Positions 1-8,769 of a DNA stretch of 64,000 bases are shown here, one piece after another (within the stretch, counting starts at the first letter, position 1; each line of letters begins with the position of its first letter). The position numbers and the translations under genes were made by a program. The notes beneath the pieces are model-generated. The model saw only the letters and a program-made list of their open reading frames with translations, searched no databases and was not told the DNA's origin. Origin of the DNA: Saccharibacillus sp. JS10 (GTDB lineage Bacteria; Bacillota; Bacilli; Paenibacillales; Paenibacillaceae); NCBI RefSeq assembly GCF_024436065.1, contig NZ_JANFNS010000002.1:434001-498000 (forward strand), read 5' to 3'.

Positions 1-12
1 AGGAATATCTTC

Positions 13-933
13 ATGAACCTCAGCAAATACCCCATCGAGCGCCGCTACATCGCCAAGCGCTCCAACACCAGACCCGGCACCCGGCTAACAACCGGGGCGC
101 CGGCTTTTTTTGTCGCTCACGACACCGGAAATCCCAGCGCGACCGCCGAGAACCACTACCGTTACTTCAATACCTTAACCAATCGTTCCGCATCCGCGCA
201 TACGTTTATCGACGATCGGCAAATTTTAGAGATCATCCCAACCGGAACATCGTCCGATCCCGCCGAAAAAGCTTGGCACGTCTTGTACAACGTCACCGCC
301 GACAATGAACGCTTCGGCTACAACGCCAATGACGCCGCTTTAGGCATTGAATTATGCTACGGCGGCAATATCAACTTCCAGCAAGCTTACCAACGTTTTG
401 TCTGGTATTTGGCTTTTTGCTGCAACAAGTGGAACAAAGACCCGCGCCTTTTTATCCCGAGCCATAAGCAGCTCGACCCGGCGCGAAAAATCGATTGCGA
501 CAACGCCCTCAAATCCGGCGGTTTGACGCTCAAAGACTTGATCGCCGATGTCACCGCCGAACTTAACAGCATCGCCAACACCCCCGTTCCGGTTGCCGAT
601 TTCACACCGCTTCCGGTCGATCTTGCTTTAGCGCTGATCACCGAATACGTCCGCCCTGCTTGGGCAAAAGCCCGAGTGGCAGACAAGCAGCCGGAAGCCG
701 AACATTTTCACCGCCTTGCAGTCAATCTTCGCGCAGCAGCGAGCATCGACGATCAACTTCGCCCTTTGCCAAGCGCAATCAAGCTGCATAAATCAAATGT
801 GCAAGAACTTGTTTTTCGCTGGCTTTCTCCGGCGTGGTATCAAGCTACAGCTGTCAAAGATACCGAAGCTGCAAAGCTCGCCCATGACCGCGCCAATGCT
901 TTGCGGCTTGCAGCCGGGCTACCCATTTCGTAA
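13..933 (+). CDS. N-acetylmuramoyl-L-alanine amidase (Amidase_2 family)
   Basis: This 306-aa protein should cleave the amide bond between N-acetylmuramic acid and L-Ala in peptidoglycan. The N-terminal half (about residues 25-185) reads as an Amidase_2 domain. Candidate zinc ligands are His36 (AHDTGNP), His63 (SAHTFID), and a late motif with His151 and the DPARKIDCD stretch around 156-163. The C-terminal 110 residues are helical and I do not recognise them. There is no signal peptide or membrane segment, so the protein resembles phage-type or sporulation-type CwlA amidases that exit by other means. An AGGA ribosome binding site lies at the very edge of the window, 8 nt before the ATG. No phage genes follow it. 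The family call is firm, the role is not. Confidence 0.8.
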   Translation: MNLSKYPIERRYIAKRSNTRPGTRLTTGAPAFFVAHDTGNPSATAENHYRYFNTLTNRSASAHTFIDDRQILEIIPTGTSSDPAEKAWHVLYNVTADNERFGYNANDAALGIELCYGGNINFQQAYQRFVWYLAFCCNKWNKDPRLFIPSHKQLDPARKIDCDNALKSGGLTLKDLIADVTAELNSIANTPVPVADFTPLPVDLALALITEYVRPAWAKARVADKQPEAEHFHRLAVNLRAAASIDDQLRPLPSAIKLHKSNVQELVFRWLSPAWYQATAVKDTEAAKLAHDRANALRLAAGLPIS

Positions 934-1033
934 AGCATGACGGCAATATACATCTGCCCGCGATCTGAAATCATCTATAACTTTTTAAGCCGTACGTCTC
1001 AATCTCCCCGCCAGACAACCCCGCTCCTTTTAT

Positions 1034-1079
1034 AAACCTCGGTACATTTTCCAATCCCGGAAAAGTACCGAGGTTTTTT
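1034..1079 (+). terminator. Rho-independent terminator after the amidase gene
   Basis: A perfect 12-bp stem (AAACCTCGGTAC at 1034-1045 with GTACCGAGGTTT at 1065-1076) encloses a 19-nt loop and is followed by a T run on the plus strand. It lies about 100 bp beyond the amidase stop codon. Confidence 0.85.
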
Positions 1080-1282
1080 CGCGTTCAATATCTTCACGTT
1101 TAACAAGCTTCTCTGCACGCCTATCCCCACATATTTTCTAAACCGATTTTCGTCACATCCTCTGCTATAATGAAACTCAAAACTCTGTTCCTCTTTTATA
1201 CGGTCAAGAAAACGGGTATAATCGACTCCAACCGATTCAACAGACAGAGAGTTTAACAGATAGAGAGGGCGGCTGTAACGAT

Positions 1283-2689
1283 ATGAGTTTGATGGAAAAA
1301 AGAGAACACCGGCAACATGCCGAAGACAAGCACGAAGCTTCGCGATCTTCGTTTGAGCGAGACTATTCGAGGTTAATCCATTCCCCGACGTTCCGCCGCT
1401 TGCAGGGCAAATCGCAAGTGTTCGGCGCGGGAACCGGCGATTATTATCGCACAAGGTTAACCCACTCGCTCGAAGTTGCGCAAATTGCGCGGCAAGCTGC
1501 GAAAAATCTAGTCTTTCAACATCCCGAAATCACATTGGAGCGTGCAGATAGCCCGGGGCTTGTACTGGACCCGGAAGTCGTCGAATGTGCGTCGATCGCG
1601 CATGATTTCGGGCATCCTCCATTTGGACATAAAGGCGAAGAAGTGCTTGCTGATATTTTGGAAAAGTTGATCGAAGACCGGACGCATAAAGCACTTCGCG
1701 GCAAAAAAGAAACCGCCGAACAAAAACGTGCCAAGCGCAGTGAAATGCGTTACCGCTATGAACATTTCGAAGGCAACGCCCATAATTTTAGGTTAATGAT
1801 GTTTTTGGAGAAGCGCGAAAACTTGGATGGACTGAACTTGTCGGACGCGGTGCTGCTTGGCATTAACAAGTATCCGTTCTCCGGTCTTGAAAATAAAAAA
1901 GGCATGTACCGCAACGAATGGAATTATATTTCGAATATACGTAATGAATGGCGAATTCCGGAAAGCAAAACGACGCTCGAAGCGCAGTTGATGGATTTAT
2001 GCGACGATATCGCGTATTCCGCGCACGATTTGGAAGACGGCATCAAAGCAGGCAAGATCGAAGTCCATGAACACTTTATGCACGACGAAGGCACGCACCG
2101 ATTGATTTTGGAAAAAATTCAAACGCTTGAAGATCGGGTATGGCAAGGAGTAGACCGGGAATCGATCAGCATGAAAGTCAGCGCGGTACTCGACGATTAT
2201 CTTCAGGTCTGGAATTCCAAATGGCCGGTATGCGATCGGGACTTTTCCCGTACGCGGCGTGAAGTTAAAGCGTATTGGGTCAATCATTTTGTCAGCAGTC
2301 TGGGTGTGATCGATGATGGCAATTGGAAAAAAGTCACGTTCGTCAAAGACGGCATGGAAAACGATGATATGCTGCGTACCGTGAGCGTGCTCAAAAGCTT
2401 CGCTTGGGTCACGATGATCCGGGATCTGCGCGTCCAACGATTGCAAAAACGCAGCGAATGGATTATCCGTCGTCTATGGGATGCTTTCGTTGATCCGAAA
2501 ACGGCAGTATCGATTATTCCTAGCGATTGGATGCACCGTTTTGAACGCGACCAAAAGCAAGAAACGCCGGTCTGGACATGGGAGCGTATGGTGATCGATT
2601 ATATCGCGGGCATGACCGATACGTTTGCGGAAAAAATCTACAACGAATTATATGGATTGAAAGTCGGTTCGATTTACGATATTGATTAA
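1283..2689 (+). CDS. dgt: deoxyguanosinetriphosphate triphosphohydrolase (HD domain dGTPase)
   Basis: This 468-aa protein hydrolyses dGTP to deoxyguanosine and triphosphate, and related enzymes help control dNTP pools. The N-terminus carries the family signature DYSRLIHSPTFRRLQ. The HD-domain metal ligands are visible: His61 (TRLTHSLEV), His107-Asp108 (IAHDFGHPPFGH) and the later Asp pair near 241-242 (LCDDIAYSAHDLEDGI). Length fits the longer dGTPase subfamily. The start has only a weak upstream GAGGG, and a second in-frame ATG lies 9 nt downstream. It stands alone between a terminator and the next gene. Confidence 0.9.
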   Translation: MSLMEKREHRQHAEDKHEASRSSFERDYSRLIHSPTFRRLQGKSQVFGAGTGDYYRTRLTHSLEVAQIARQAAKNLVFQHPEITLERADSPGLVLDPEVVECASIAHDFGHPPFGHKGEEVLADILEKLIEDRTHKALRGKKETAEQKRAKRSEMRYRYEHFEGNAHNFRLMMFLEKRENLDGLNLSDAVLLGINKYPFSGLENKKGMYRNEWNYISNIRNEWRIPESKTTLEAQLMDLCDDIAYSAHDLEDGIKAGKIEVHEHFMHDEGTHRLILEKIQTLEDRVWQGVDRESISMKVSAVLDDYLQVWNSKWPVCDRDFSRTRREVKAYWVNHFVSSLGVIDDGNWKKVTFVKDGMENDDMLRTVSVLKSFAWVTMIRDLRVQRLQKRSEWIIRRLWDAFVDPKTAVSIIPSDWMHRFERDQKQETPVWTWERMVIDYIAGMTDTFAEKIYNELYGLKVGSIYDID

Positions 2690-2746
2690 AGTTCCACACC
2701 GAAGCGAGCCGAGGCAACTCGGACGTAAGGGAAGGGGTAAGACATC

Positions 2747-3694
2747 ATGAAGAAATTTACTTTAGGCATCTTAGATATGTCTCCGCGTTTGGATCGAGTT
2801 TCGGATGAAGAAGCTTTGCAGCAATCGGCGAAACTTGCGAGTCATGCCGAACAATGGGGTTATCATCGGTATTGGCTGTCCGAGCATCACGGAATGGATT
2901 CGCTAGCTTGTAGCGCGCCCGAAGTGATGCTGGCGCATATCGGCGCTCGTACGAACCATATTCGGATCGGCGCGGGTGCGATATTGCTGCCTCATTATAG
3001 CCCACTGAAAGTCGCGGAGTGCTTTAACTTACTTGCGGCTTTGTATCCGGGGCGAATCGATCTAGGCATCGGTAGAGCGCCGGGCGGGGACGCGCATACA
3101 ACGATGGCGCTTAGCGGCAATTTCTTGTCCCATGTCGGAGAAATGCCGGATAAAGTTCGCACCTTATGCGAAATTTTGGACGGCAGTTACCGCTACGACG
3201 GCGAAGCCGTACAAGCACGTCCGAACCCCAAGCAACCGCCGGAACTATGGATGCTCGGTACGAATACCAAAAGCGCGAATATGGCAGCACAATGCGGCGC
3301 GTATTATACATTCGGCCAATTCATGAGTTCGACGGACGGGACAGAAGTGGTGCAAAATTACCGCGAACAGTTCCAACCCACAGCAACGCGCGAGAAGTCG
3401 CATGTGATGATTGCCGTACACGCGATCTGCGCCGAAACCGATAGCCAAGCCCTAACGCTAGCCGAACAGTTCCGAGCGCAGTTCCCGCAATCGTCAATCG
3501 GTCGCCCGGATTTAAAAGGCAAAGACGACCGCATGTCGATGATCTTAGGCGACGTAGACCGCGTACGCGAACGATTACTCGACCTGCAAGAAACGTACCA
3601 AGCCGACGAGATCATGGTCGTCTCACCCGTAACCAATTACACTGACCGCCTAGACTCTTACCGCCTGATCGCTGAAGCAGCAGGGCTAAACTAA
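2747..3694 (+). CDS. LLM-class flavin-dependent oxidoreductase (MsnO8-like)
   Basis: This 315-aa protein is a bacterial luciferase-like monooxygenase. It opens with the usual LGILDMSP strand, followed by the YWLSEHH motif typical of the MsnO8 subgroup. The GRIDLGIGRAPGGD segment and a C-terminal DEIMVVSPV strand also fit the TIM-barrel family. Such proteins use reduced flavin supplied by a partner reductase. No reductase is adjacent, so the substrate is unknown. The ATG has a good GGAAGGGG site upstream, and the gene follows dgt by 57 bp, possibly in the same transcript. Confidence 0.85.
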   Translation: MKKFTLGILDMSPRLDRVSDEEALQQSAKLASHAEQWGYHRYWLSEHHGMDSLACSAPEVMLAHIGARTNHIRIGAGAILLPHYSPLKVAECFNLLAALYPGRIDLGIGRAPGGDAHTTMALSGNFLSHVGEMPDKVRTLCEILDGSYRYDGEAVQARPNPKQPPELWMLGTNTKSANMAAQCGAYYTFGQFMSSTDGTEVVQNYREQFQPTATREKSHVMIAVHAICAETDSQALTLAEQFRAQFPQSSIGRPDLKGKDDRMSMILGDVDRVRERLLDLQETYQADEIMVVSPVTNYTDRLDSYRLIAEAAGLN

Positions 3695-3742
3695 TCAAAT
3701 CAACAAATAATCTTTTAAATATCAACAAAACATTTAAGCAAA

Positions 3743-3768
3743 AAAGGCTATCCATTAGGATAGCCTTT
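3743..3768. terminator. hairpin between convergent genes, terminator-like on both strands
   Basis: A perfect 11-bp stem (AAAGGCTATCC with GGATAGCCTTT) has a 4-nt loop. The T run is stronger when read on the minus strand (six T) than on the plus strand (three T). It lies between the LLM oxidoreductase and the MocR-type regulator, just left of repeat element A. Confidence 0.7.
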
Positions 3769-3786
3769 ACTTGTTGAGAACACCAA

Positions 3787-3952
3787 ACGTAACTGGAAGC
3801 GAGGAGACGGAGAGGGATTCAGTGCAGGAACGATAGTGTTCGCCTTTGAACTTGAGAAAACTCCTATCAAAAGTTAAATCAATTTTCTCAAGTTCAACAA
3901 GCGACCGAAACGAATCCCTCGTAGTCTTGTTGTTTCCCACCTTCACGTAACT
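3787..3952 (+). repeat. long hairpin-forming intergenic repeat, copy A
   Basis: This is copy A of a three-member family in the window (others at 13889-14209 and 58371-58530). Its core is a 15-bp perfect inverted repeat, 3846-3860 with 3883-3897, around a 22-nt loop. An outer stem pairs GAGGGATTC (3812-3820) with GAATCCCTC (3912-3920). The 8-mer ACGTAACT occurs at both ends in direct orientation. Conserved unpaired blocks include GTTCGCCTTTG, AAGCGACCGAAACG and CTCGTAG. It has no coding potential. Function is unknown; a structured RNA, a mobile miniature element or a long bidirectional terminator are all possible. Confidence 0.75.
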
Positions 3953-3966
3953 TTCTCCACAAAACT

Positions 3967-3993
3967 AAGGCTACCTCACAACTAGCCTTTTTT
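3967..3993 (+). terminator. plus-strand terminator overlapping the end of the MocR gene
   Basis: A 7-bp stem (AAGGCTA 3967-3973 with TAGCCTT 3983-3989) is followed by TTTTTT on the plus strand. It sits right of repeat A and includes the stop codon of the minus-strand gene. Confidence 0.5.
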
Positions 3994-5553
3994 CTGCTTC
4001 TCCGCATGTGAGCGTAACAACGCGATCCCTTCCGCAATTCTCCGCTCGTTCAGCATCGAGAAACTCAGCCGAATATGCTGATCCAGCCGTCCCGCCGGAT
4101 CGAAAAACGACCCCGGCACAAACGAAATCGCGTCTTCTTTAGAGCCGCTCCCTAGCGCGTCCGCAAGCAATTGCTTCGGTTTGATCTCCTCCGGCAACTC
4201 TATCCATAGATTCAGACCGCCTTGCGGCGAATTCCAATGCCAGCACGAGCCTTGTAGCGCTTGTTCCATCGCTTCTTTACGTAGTTGCAACGCGGTACGC
4301 AGCTTATGCAGATGCCGACGCGACCGTTCCGATTGAAATTGATACGCGAACACTTTTTGATTCAATAGCGGCGTGCCGCCCGTACTTCTCGCTTTTGCCA
4401 CCAACAGACGACGCATCAGATCCGCACGTGCCGCAAGGCAGCCGATCCGCAGACCCGGGAACACGTATTTGCTAAAACTACGGATATAGATCGTATTGCC
4501 CGATGTATCGTAACTATAAACGGGAGGAGGAGGCGGCGCATCGAAATACACATCGCGAAACGCATCGTCTTCCACCAAAATACAATTGTAAGTCTCGGCA
4601 AGGTCCGCAAGTTGTTTGCGCTGCTCGGCAGGCACGCACCATCCGGTCGGATTATGGAAAGTCGGATTCAGATAAAAAAGAACCGGACGATGGCGGCGCA
4701 TCAGCGCTTCGATCTCGTCCATGCGGTAACCGTCGGGATGAATATCGACTGGCACTAACCGCGCGTTGCGATGATTGAACATTTCGATCGCCACGCTATA
4801 GCTCGGTTGTTCGATCAGTACCGCGTCGCCGGGACGCACCAACGCTTCGCAAGTCAGATGAATCGCTTCTTGCCCGCCGTTCGTCACCAGCAATTCTTGA
4901 CCTTCCGGTACGAAGCCGCAAGTTTCCGACATATAGCGGCGCATCACGTTCAGCAATTCTTCGTCGCCTTGCAGCGGGGCATACGTACCGAGTACACGCG
5001 GGTGCAGGTCGAATACATGCTTTGCTTCTTCCGCCAGATATGAATTAGGAAGCAGCAGCGGATCGATTAGCGCTTGCGAAAATTGATACCGGCATTCGAC
5101 GCTATGCAGTTCGCCCAGAAGTGCGGGCTGCGAAGCTTCCGTGATCATAGTCTCCGAATCGGAAGTCTCAAAATCATCCGAACGAAAGCGCTGTACGCTA
5201 GCAAATCCGGTTTCCGCAGGGCGACGAGGGACGGTCAGGTAATAACCGGATTTTTCACGCGATTCGATCAATCCTTCGTCTTTGAGACGATTATAAGCTT
5301 TGTATACGGTCAAGCGGTGCAGCCCGGTTTCTTCAGACATTCGCCGAACCGAAGGCAATTTTTCTCCTTCGATCCAATCGCCTCGAGCGATCCGAATCCG
5401 AAGTTCCACCGCAAGCTCCGCAGAGTTAGCAAGAGGTAACAAAAATCCGTCAGGGACGGTATGAGAGCGATTCGATCTCGAATTTCCACGTGGACTAGCC
5501 GAATCGGTCTGACGATCGCGTTTATATGAATAAAGGGAAGGGTGCTGTTCCAT
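3982..5553 (-). CDS. MocR/PdxR-type transcriptional regulator (GntR HTH fused to aminotransferase-like domain)
   Basis: This 523-aa protein has a GntR winged helix (about residues 42-108, with GEKLPSVRRMSEETGLHRLTVYKAY) joined to a fold-type I aminotransferase domain (about 150-515). The PLP-binding residues are present: NPTFHNPTG near 296-304, the Asp in LVEDDAF, and Lys362 in SFSKYVFPGLR, the expected Schiff-base lysine. MocR proteins use PLP as an effector or sensor. The gene is divergent from an EamA transporter, and the shared promoter region holds a direct repeat of the kind MocR proteins bind, so it probably controls that transporter. The ATG is preceded by AGGGAGA. The ligand is not known. 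Confidence 0.88.
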   Translation of the reverse strand: MEQHPSLYSYKRDRQTDSASPRGNSRSNRSHTVPDGFLLPLANSAELAVELRIRIARGDWIEGEKLPSVRRMSEETGLHRLTVYKAYNRLKDEGLIESREKSGYYLTVPRRPAETGFASVQRFRSDDFETSDSETMITEASQPALLGELHSVECRYQFSQALIDPLLLPNSYLAEEAKHVFDLHPRVLGTYAPLQGDEELLNVMRRYMSETCGFVPEGQELLVTNGGQEAIHLTCEALVRPGDAVLIEQPSYSVAIEMFNHRNARLVPVDIHPDGYRMDEIEALMRRHRPVLFYLNPTFHNPTGWCVPAEQRKQLADLAETYNCILVEDDAFRDVYFDAPPPPPVYSYDTSGNTIYIRSFSKYVFPGLRIGCLAARADLMRRLLVAKARSTGGTPLLNQKVFAYQFQSERSRRHLHKLRTALQLRKEAMEQALQGSCWHWNSPQGGLNLWIELPEEIKPKQLLADALGSGSKEDAISFVPGSFFDPAGRLDQHIRLSFSMLNERRIAEGIALLRSHAEKQKKG

Positions 5554-5641
5554 GATGGGTTCTCCCTACTTCCGGGGTTGCCGGATCTGAATGTGTGAGT
5601 ATTGAGACTATCATAGCTGATTTTACGGTAATGTACAGACA

Positions 5642-5688
5642 ATCTGTTCTATTTTTATAGATCTGTTCTATTGACGCCCCTTTACAAT
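5642..5688 (+). promoter_or_regulatory. probable MocR operator: two direct repeats next to a transporter promoter
   Basis: ATCTGTTCTAT occurs twice, exactly, at 5642-5652 and 5661-5671, a 19-bp period (about two helical turns). The second copy sits where the -35 box would be for a -10 TACAAT at 5683-5688. Direct repeats overlapping the -35 region of the divergent gene are the typical MocR activator arrangement. Confidence 0.65.
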
Positions 5689-5710
5689 AGCAAGCAAAGG
5701 GGGAGAACAG

Positions 5711-6637
5711 ATGATTTTATTGGGTTACTTGATCATGTGCTTGATTTTCGGAACGACTTTTTTGGCGATTAAACTAGGGGTAGAAGCAGGTTTGCCGCCT
5801 TTTTTTGGAGCAGGGGTTCGATTTTTAGCAGCAGGTCTGATTTTAATGATCTGGATGAAAGTACGTGGGAAGATCAGTTTTTCGCTACTTTTACGTAAAG
5901 AAACGTTGTTTACAGGGATCGGCATGACGTTTATTACGTTCGCGGCGGTGTATTGGGCGGAGCAATATATTTCTTCGGGTCTAGCTTCGGTACTCTCTGC
6001 GACAGGTCCGGCTTTTATTTTGTTGATGCAAGCCGGGGTATCTCGCGTTCGAATTCCTAAAATCGCATTAACCGGAACATTGATTGGGACAGCAGGCGTA
6101 GCGCTTTTGCTGTTGCCCGGTGCTGAAAATAAAACGGGATCGATGTGGTGGATTGCCGGAATGGTCGTGATTGTAGGCGAACTTGGATATGCTGCCGGTA
6201 CGCTGGTTGCCCGATATACCAGCAAAAAGTTCCCGGAAGCTTCACCGACCTCACTCAATGCGGCTCAAATGATACACGGTGGCTGGTTGCTACTCCTTTT
6301 GTCGCTTTTAACAGAAGGCGGTGCAGCGGAAGTAACGAATATGTCCCATGCACTTCTTTCGCTTTTATACTTAACTTTGGTTGGCTCGATGGCAGGGCAT
6401 ACGTTATTTTATTGGTTGATTTCGCGCACGCATCCTGTTTTTCCGTCGACATGGTTATACGTATCGCCGTTTATCGCGTTAACGCTTGGCGCTATCGTCT
6501 ACGACGAACCGCTACATTGGAATGCAGCACTTGGCTCGCTAATCGTATTGATCGGGGTGCTTCTTACGAATATGGAAGCGATCCGTTCGATGTTTCGAGC
6601 TCGTAAAGCGGCAGCGAAATTGCGAAGTCAGTCTTAA
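5711..6637 (+). CDS. EamA-family (drug/metabolite transporter superfamily) permease
   Basis: This 308-aa integral membrane protein has about ten hydrophobic segments in two EamA halves (roughly residues 1-135 and 145-290). It begins with MILLGYLIMCLIFGTTFLAIKLG, the usual first helix of the family. The C-terminal tail is basic. A GGGGGAG ribosome binding site lies 7-8 nt before the ATG. It is divergent from the MocR-type regulator and very probably its target. EamA proteins export amino acids or other small metabolites; the substrate cannot be read from sequence. Confidence 0.85.
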   Translation: MILLGYLIMCLIFGTTFLAIKLGVEAGLPPFFGAGVRFLAAGLILMIWMKVRGKISFSLLLRKETLFTGIGMTFITFAAVYWAEQYISSGLASVLSATGPAFILLMQAGVSRVRIPKIALTGTLIGTAGVALLLLPGAENKTGSMWWIAGMVVIVGELGYAAGTLVARYTSKKFPEASPTSLNAAQMIHGGWLLLLLSLLTEGGAAEVTNMSHALLSLLYLTLVGSMAGHTLFYWLISRTHPVFPSTWLYVSPFIALTLGAIVYDEPLHWNAALGSLIVLIGVLLTNMEAIRSMFRARKAAAKLRSQS

Positions 6638-6656
6638 CCGGGATACGTAGCACAAA

Positions 6657-6693
6657 AAGCACGGACATTCGACAGCAGTCGGACGCCGTGCTT
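6657..6693. terminator. bidirectional terminator between convergent genes
   Basis: The 8-bp stem AAGCACGG/CCGTGCTT (6657-6664 with 6686-6693) encloses a smaller internal hairpin. Read on the minus strand it is followed by TTTTT, and on the plus strand by a broken T tract. It serves the transporter and the dehydrogenase genes. Confidence 0.65.
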
Positions 6694-6779
6694 GTAGTAT
6701 TTTTCCTGCTTTTTTTGAAAAAATTTCTACTATTATATATAGCGTAACTTGTATTGCAGATTAACCTTGACCAACCTGA

Positions 6780-7730
6780 TTAGTATTTACGCGCGTAATC
6801 CACGAGGTTGCGTGGCAACGTTTCGCCTTTGACAAAAGCTTTAAGGTTATCGATAAAAATTTCAGTAGCGCGTACATCGTAATGATCGGTATTGCCTGCG
6901 ACATGCGGAGTGATAATGACGTCTTCGCGTTTCCATAACGGATGGTCTTCCGGCAGCGGTTCTTGTTCGAATACATCCAATGCCGCGCCTGATAAAATGC
7001 CTTTTTCCAAAGCTTCAAGCAGCGCGTCCGTATCGACGCTTTGACCTCGACCTACATTGATAAACAGCGTACCACGCTTCATATAATCGAAACTTTTTGC
7101 ATTGAAAAAGTGTTCGGTCTGATCGGTTAGCGGCAAAATGCTAACGATCACATTGCCTTTGCCGAAAGCTTCTTCGATCCCGTCGGTTGTATACATTTCG
7201 TCGATATATTCTTCGGGACGTCCAGAATGACGCACTCCGATCGTGTTCATTCCGAAAGCTTTGGCGAGTCTAGCTGTAGCGCGTCCGATATGACCGGTTC
7301 CGACAATCACCATCGTGCGTCCTGATGCTTCGCCATAATTGCCTTTTTTGTCCCATACGCCTTGCGCTTGGTTGCGAATATTTAGATGCAAGCTGCGTGT
7401 CATACTGAGAAGTACGGCGAAAATATGCTCGGAAATCGGAATCGCGTGAACGCCGCCGGAATTCGTCAATGCGATATTTTTACGTTCGAAGGCATCCAGT
7501 GGGAAGTAATCGACCCCAGCCGACCACGATTGCACCCATTTTAGCGAATCGCTTTCGATCGCGGCTTGCTCCGTTTTGCGATTCCAGCCGACCAAAATAT
7601 CTGCGCTGCGTATTTGTTCAGGTGTCACTTCTTTGATCGGAACACTTTTTAATTCATAGTCCGGTGCGATCTCTCGGATTTGCTGAGTCTGTTCATCTGA
7701 AAAAGGATAAAGCGTCAAAATCGTTGGCAT
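6780..7730 (-). CDS. D-isomer-specific 2-hydroxyacid dehydrogenase, NAD(P)-dependent
   Basis: This 316-aa enzyme should reduce a 2-keto acid to the D-2-hydroxyacid. The Rossmann motif is clear (VIVGTGHIGRATARLAKAFG, about residues 141-160). The catalytic triad is in place: Arg in INVGRGQSVD, Glu in DVFEQEPLP, and His in IITPHVAGNTDHY. It resembles the GhrA/SerA-like group that lacks a C-terminal ACT domain, so it is not a full PGDH. The start ATG follows GGAGGA by 9 nt. It is a single gene with a terminator at 6657-6693. The substrate is not known. Confidence 0.88.
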   Translation of the reverse strand: MPTILTLYPFSDEQTQQIREIAPDYELKSVPIKEVTPEQIRSADILVGWNRKTEQAAIESDSLKWVQSWSAGVDYFPLDAFERKNIALTNSGGVHAIPISEHIFAVLLSMTRSLHLNIRNQAQGVWDKKGNYGEASGRTMVIVGTGHIGRATARLAKAFGMNTIGVRHSGRPEEYIDEMYTTDGIEEAFGKGNVIVSILPLTDQTEHFFNAKSFDYMKRGTLFINVGRGQSVDTDALLEALEKGILSGAALDVFEQEPLPEDHPLWKREDVIITPHVAGNTDHYDVRATEIFIDNLKAFVKGETLPRNLVDYARKY

Positions 7731-7840
7731 GATAAAGTGTTCCTCCTTGTTTTCGCAATCTCTATCTACCTATCTTAGCAAAGTTTGCTATATAAATCTT
7801 CTTACCTACATGAAGATGCGAAGGAGGATCGAAAAAAGGG

Positions 7841-7846
7841 TATAAT
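7841..7846 (+). promoter_or_regulatory. -10 element upstream of the YihY gene
   Basis: TATAAT sits 24 bp before the ATG. No convincing -35 is present at 16-18 bp, so the promoter call rests on the -10 alone. Confidence 0.4.
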
Positions 7847-7869
7847 ACCCATAGCTAGAAAGCAGAGAA

Positions 7870-8763
7870 ATGGTTGATTTAGAAAAAGGGGCGGTCACGA
7901 TCGGAAAATACGTCATGTACGCTTTTGATTTTGGGTATCGGTTATTTATTCGGATACGCGATGACGAAGTGAGTGGAATCGGTGCGCAGCTTGCGTATTA
8001 TTTATTGTTATCTTTTTTTCCGTTTTTGATTTTTATTGTGACGATGATCGGTTATGTCGACTTATCTATCGATCAGATGTTGAATGTAGCGCGTCAAGTG
8101 TTACCGAGAGCGGCGATGGATACGGTCGAAGGGATACTAAGCGAAGTGACGGGTGCGAACGGAACTTTGTTATCGGTCGGGATGCTCGCTACGATCTGGA
8201 CGGCTTCTCGGGGCATTAATGCTGTAATCAAAGGATTAAACAAAGCGTATGACGTCGAGGAAAACCGGAAGTTTTGGCAGATTCGGTTAGTCTCGTTATT
8301 ATCGACTCTTGTACTGGGGATCGTGCTGCTGGTTAGCGTCCTGTTAATCGTATTTGGACGTTGGATCGGGGATCAATTGAACCGTTTGCTGGATTACCCG
8401 CCGGGGTTTGAAAGCGTATGGGGACCGCTGCAATATGTGACACCCCTTGTGATATTGATCGCGGTATTCACTGCGTTGTACTGGATCGCGCCTAATCGTC
8501 AGATTAAGATTCGCGAAGCTTTTCCGGGAGCGGTATTTGCGACAATTGGATGGTTGCTTACGTCGTTGGCGTTTTCTTTCTACGTCAACAACTTCGGTAA
8601 TTTTACGAAAACGTACGGGAGTCTTGGCGGGATTATCATTTTGCTGACGTGGCTGTATTTTAGCTCGATCATCATTATGGTCGGCGGCGAAGTGAACGCG
8701 ACTTTGAAAGCAGGCAAAAGCGATCGGGTTCCAGCAAGGCAATCCACGCCGAGAGGAGGGTGA
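7870..8763 (+). CDS. YihY/BrkB family inner-membrane protein
   Basis: This 297-aa protein has the YihY/virulence-factor-BrkB pattern: a cytoplasmic N-terminus with GIGAQLAYYLLLSFFPFLIF, followed by about six membrane helices and the conserved GGIIILLTWLYFSSIIIMVGGEVNA near the C-terminus. The family was once annotated as RNase BN in error. Its function is unclear. The stop codon is 6 bp upstream of the thpR start, and the GAGAGGAGGG ribosome binding site of thpR lies within its last codons, so the two are probably co-transcribed. Confidence 0.85.
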   Translation: MVDLEKGAVTIGKYVMYAFDFGYRLFIRIRDDEVSGIGAQLAYYLLLSFFPFLIFIVTMIGYVDLSIDQMLNVARQVLPRAAMDTVEGILSEVTGANGTLLSVGMLATIWTASRGINAVIKGLNKAYDVEENRKFWQIRLVSLLSTLVLGIVLLVSVLLIVFGRWIGDQLNRLLDYPPGFESVWGPLQYVTPLVILIAVFTALYWIAPNRQIKIREAFPGAVFATIGWLLTSLAFSFYVNNFGNFTKTYGSLGGIIILLTWLYFSSIIIMVGGEVNATLKAGKSDRVPARQSTPRGG

Positions 8764-8769
8764 TTAGTG

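Noticed and set aside
13-933. Prophage remnant at the left edge
   Set aside because: Only a phage-type amidase is present; no holin, tail or integrase genes are seen beside it in the window.
3787-3952. ACGTAACT at both ends of copy A as a target-site duplication
   Set aside because: Copy B has nearly the same end sequence, so it is part of the element rather than copied host DNA.
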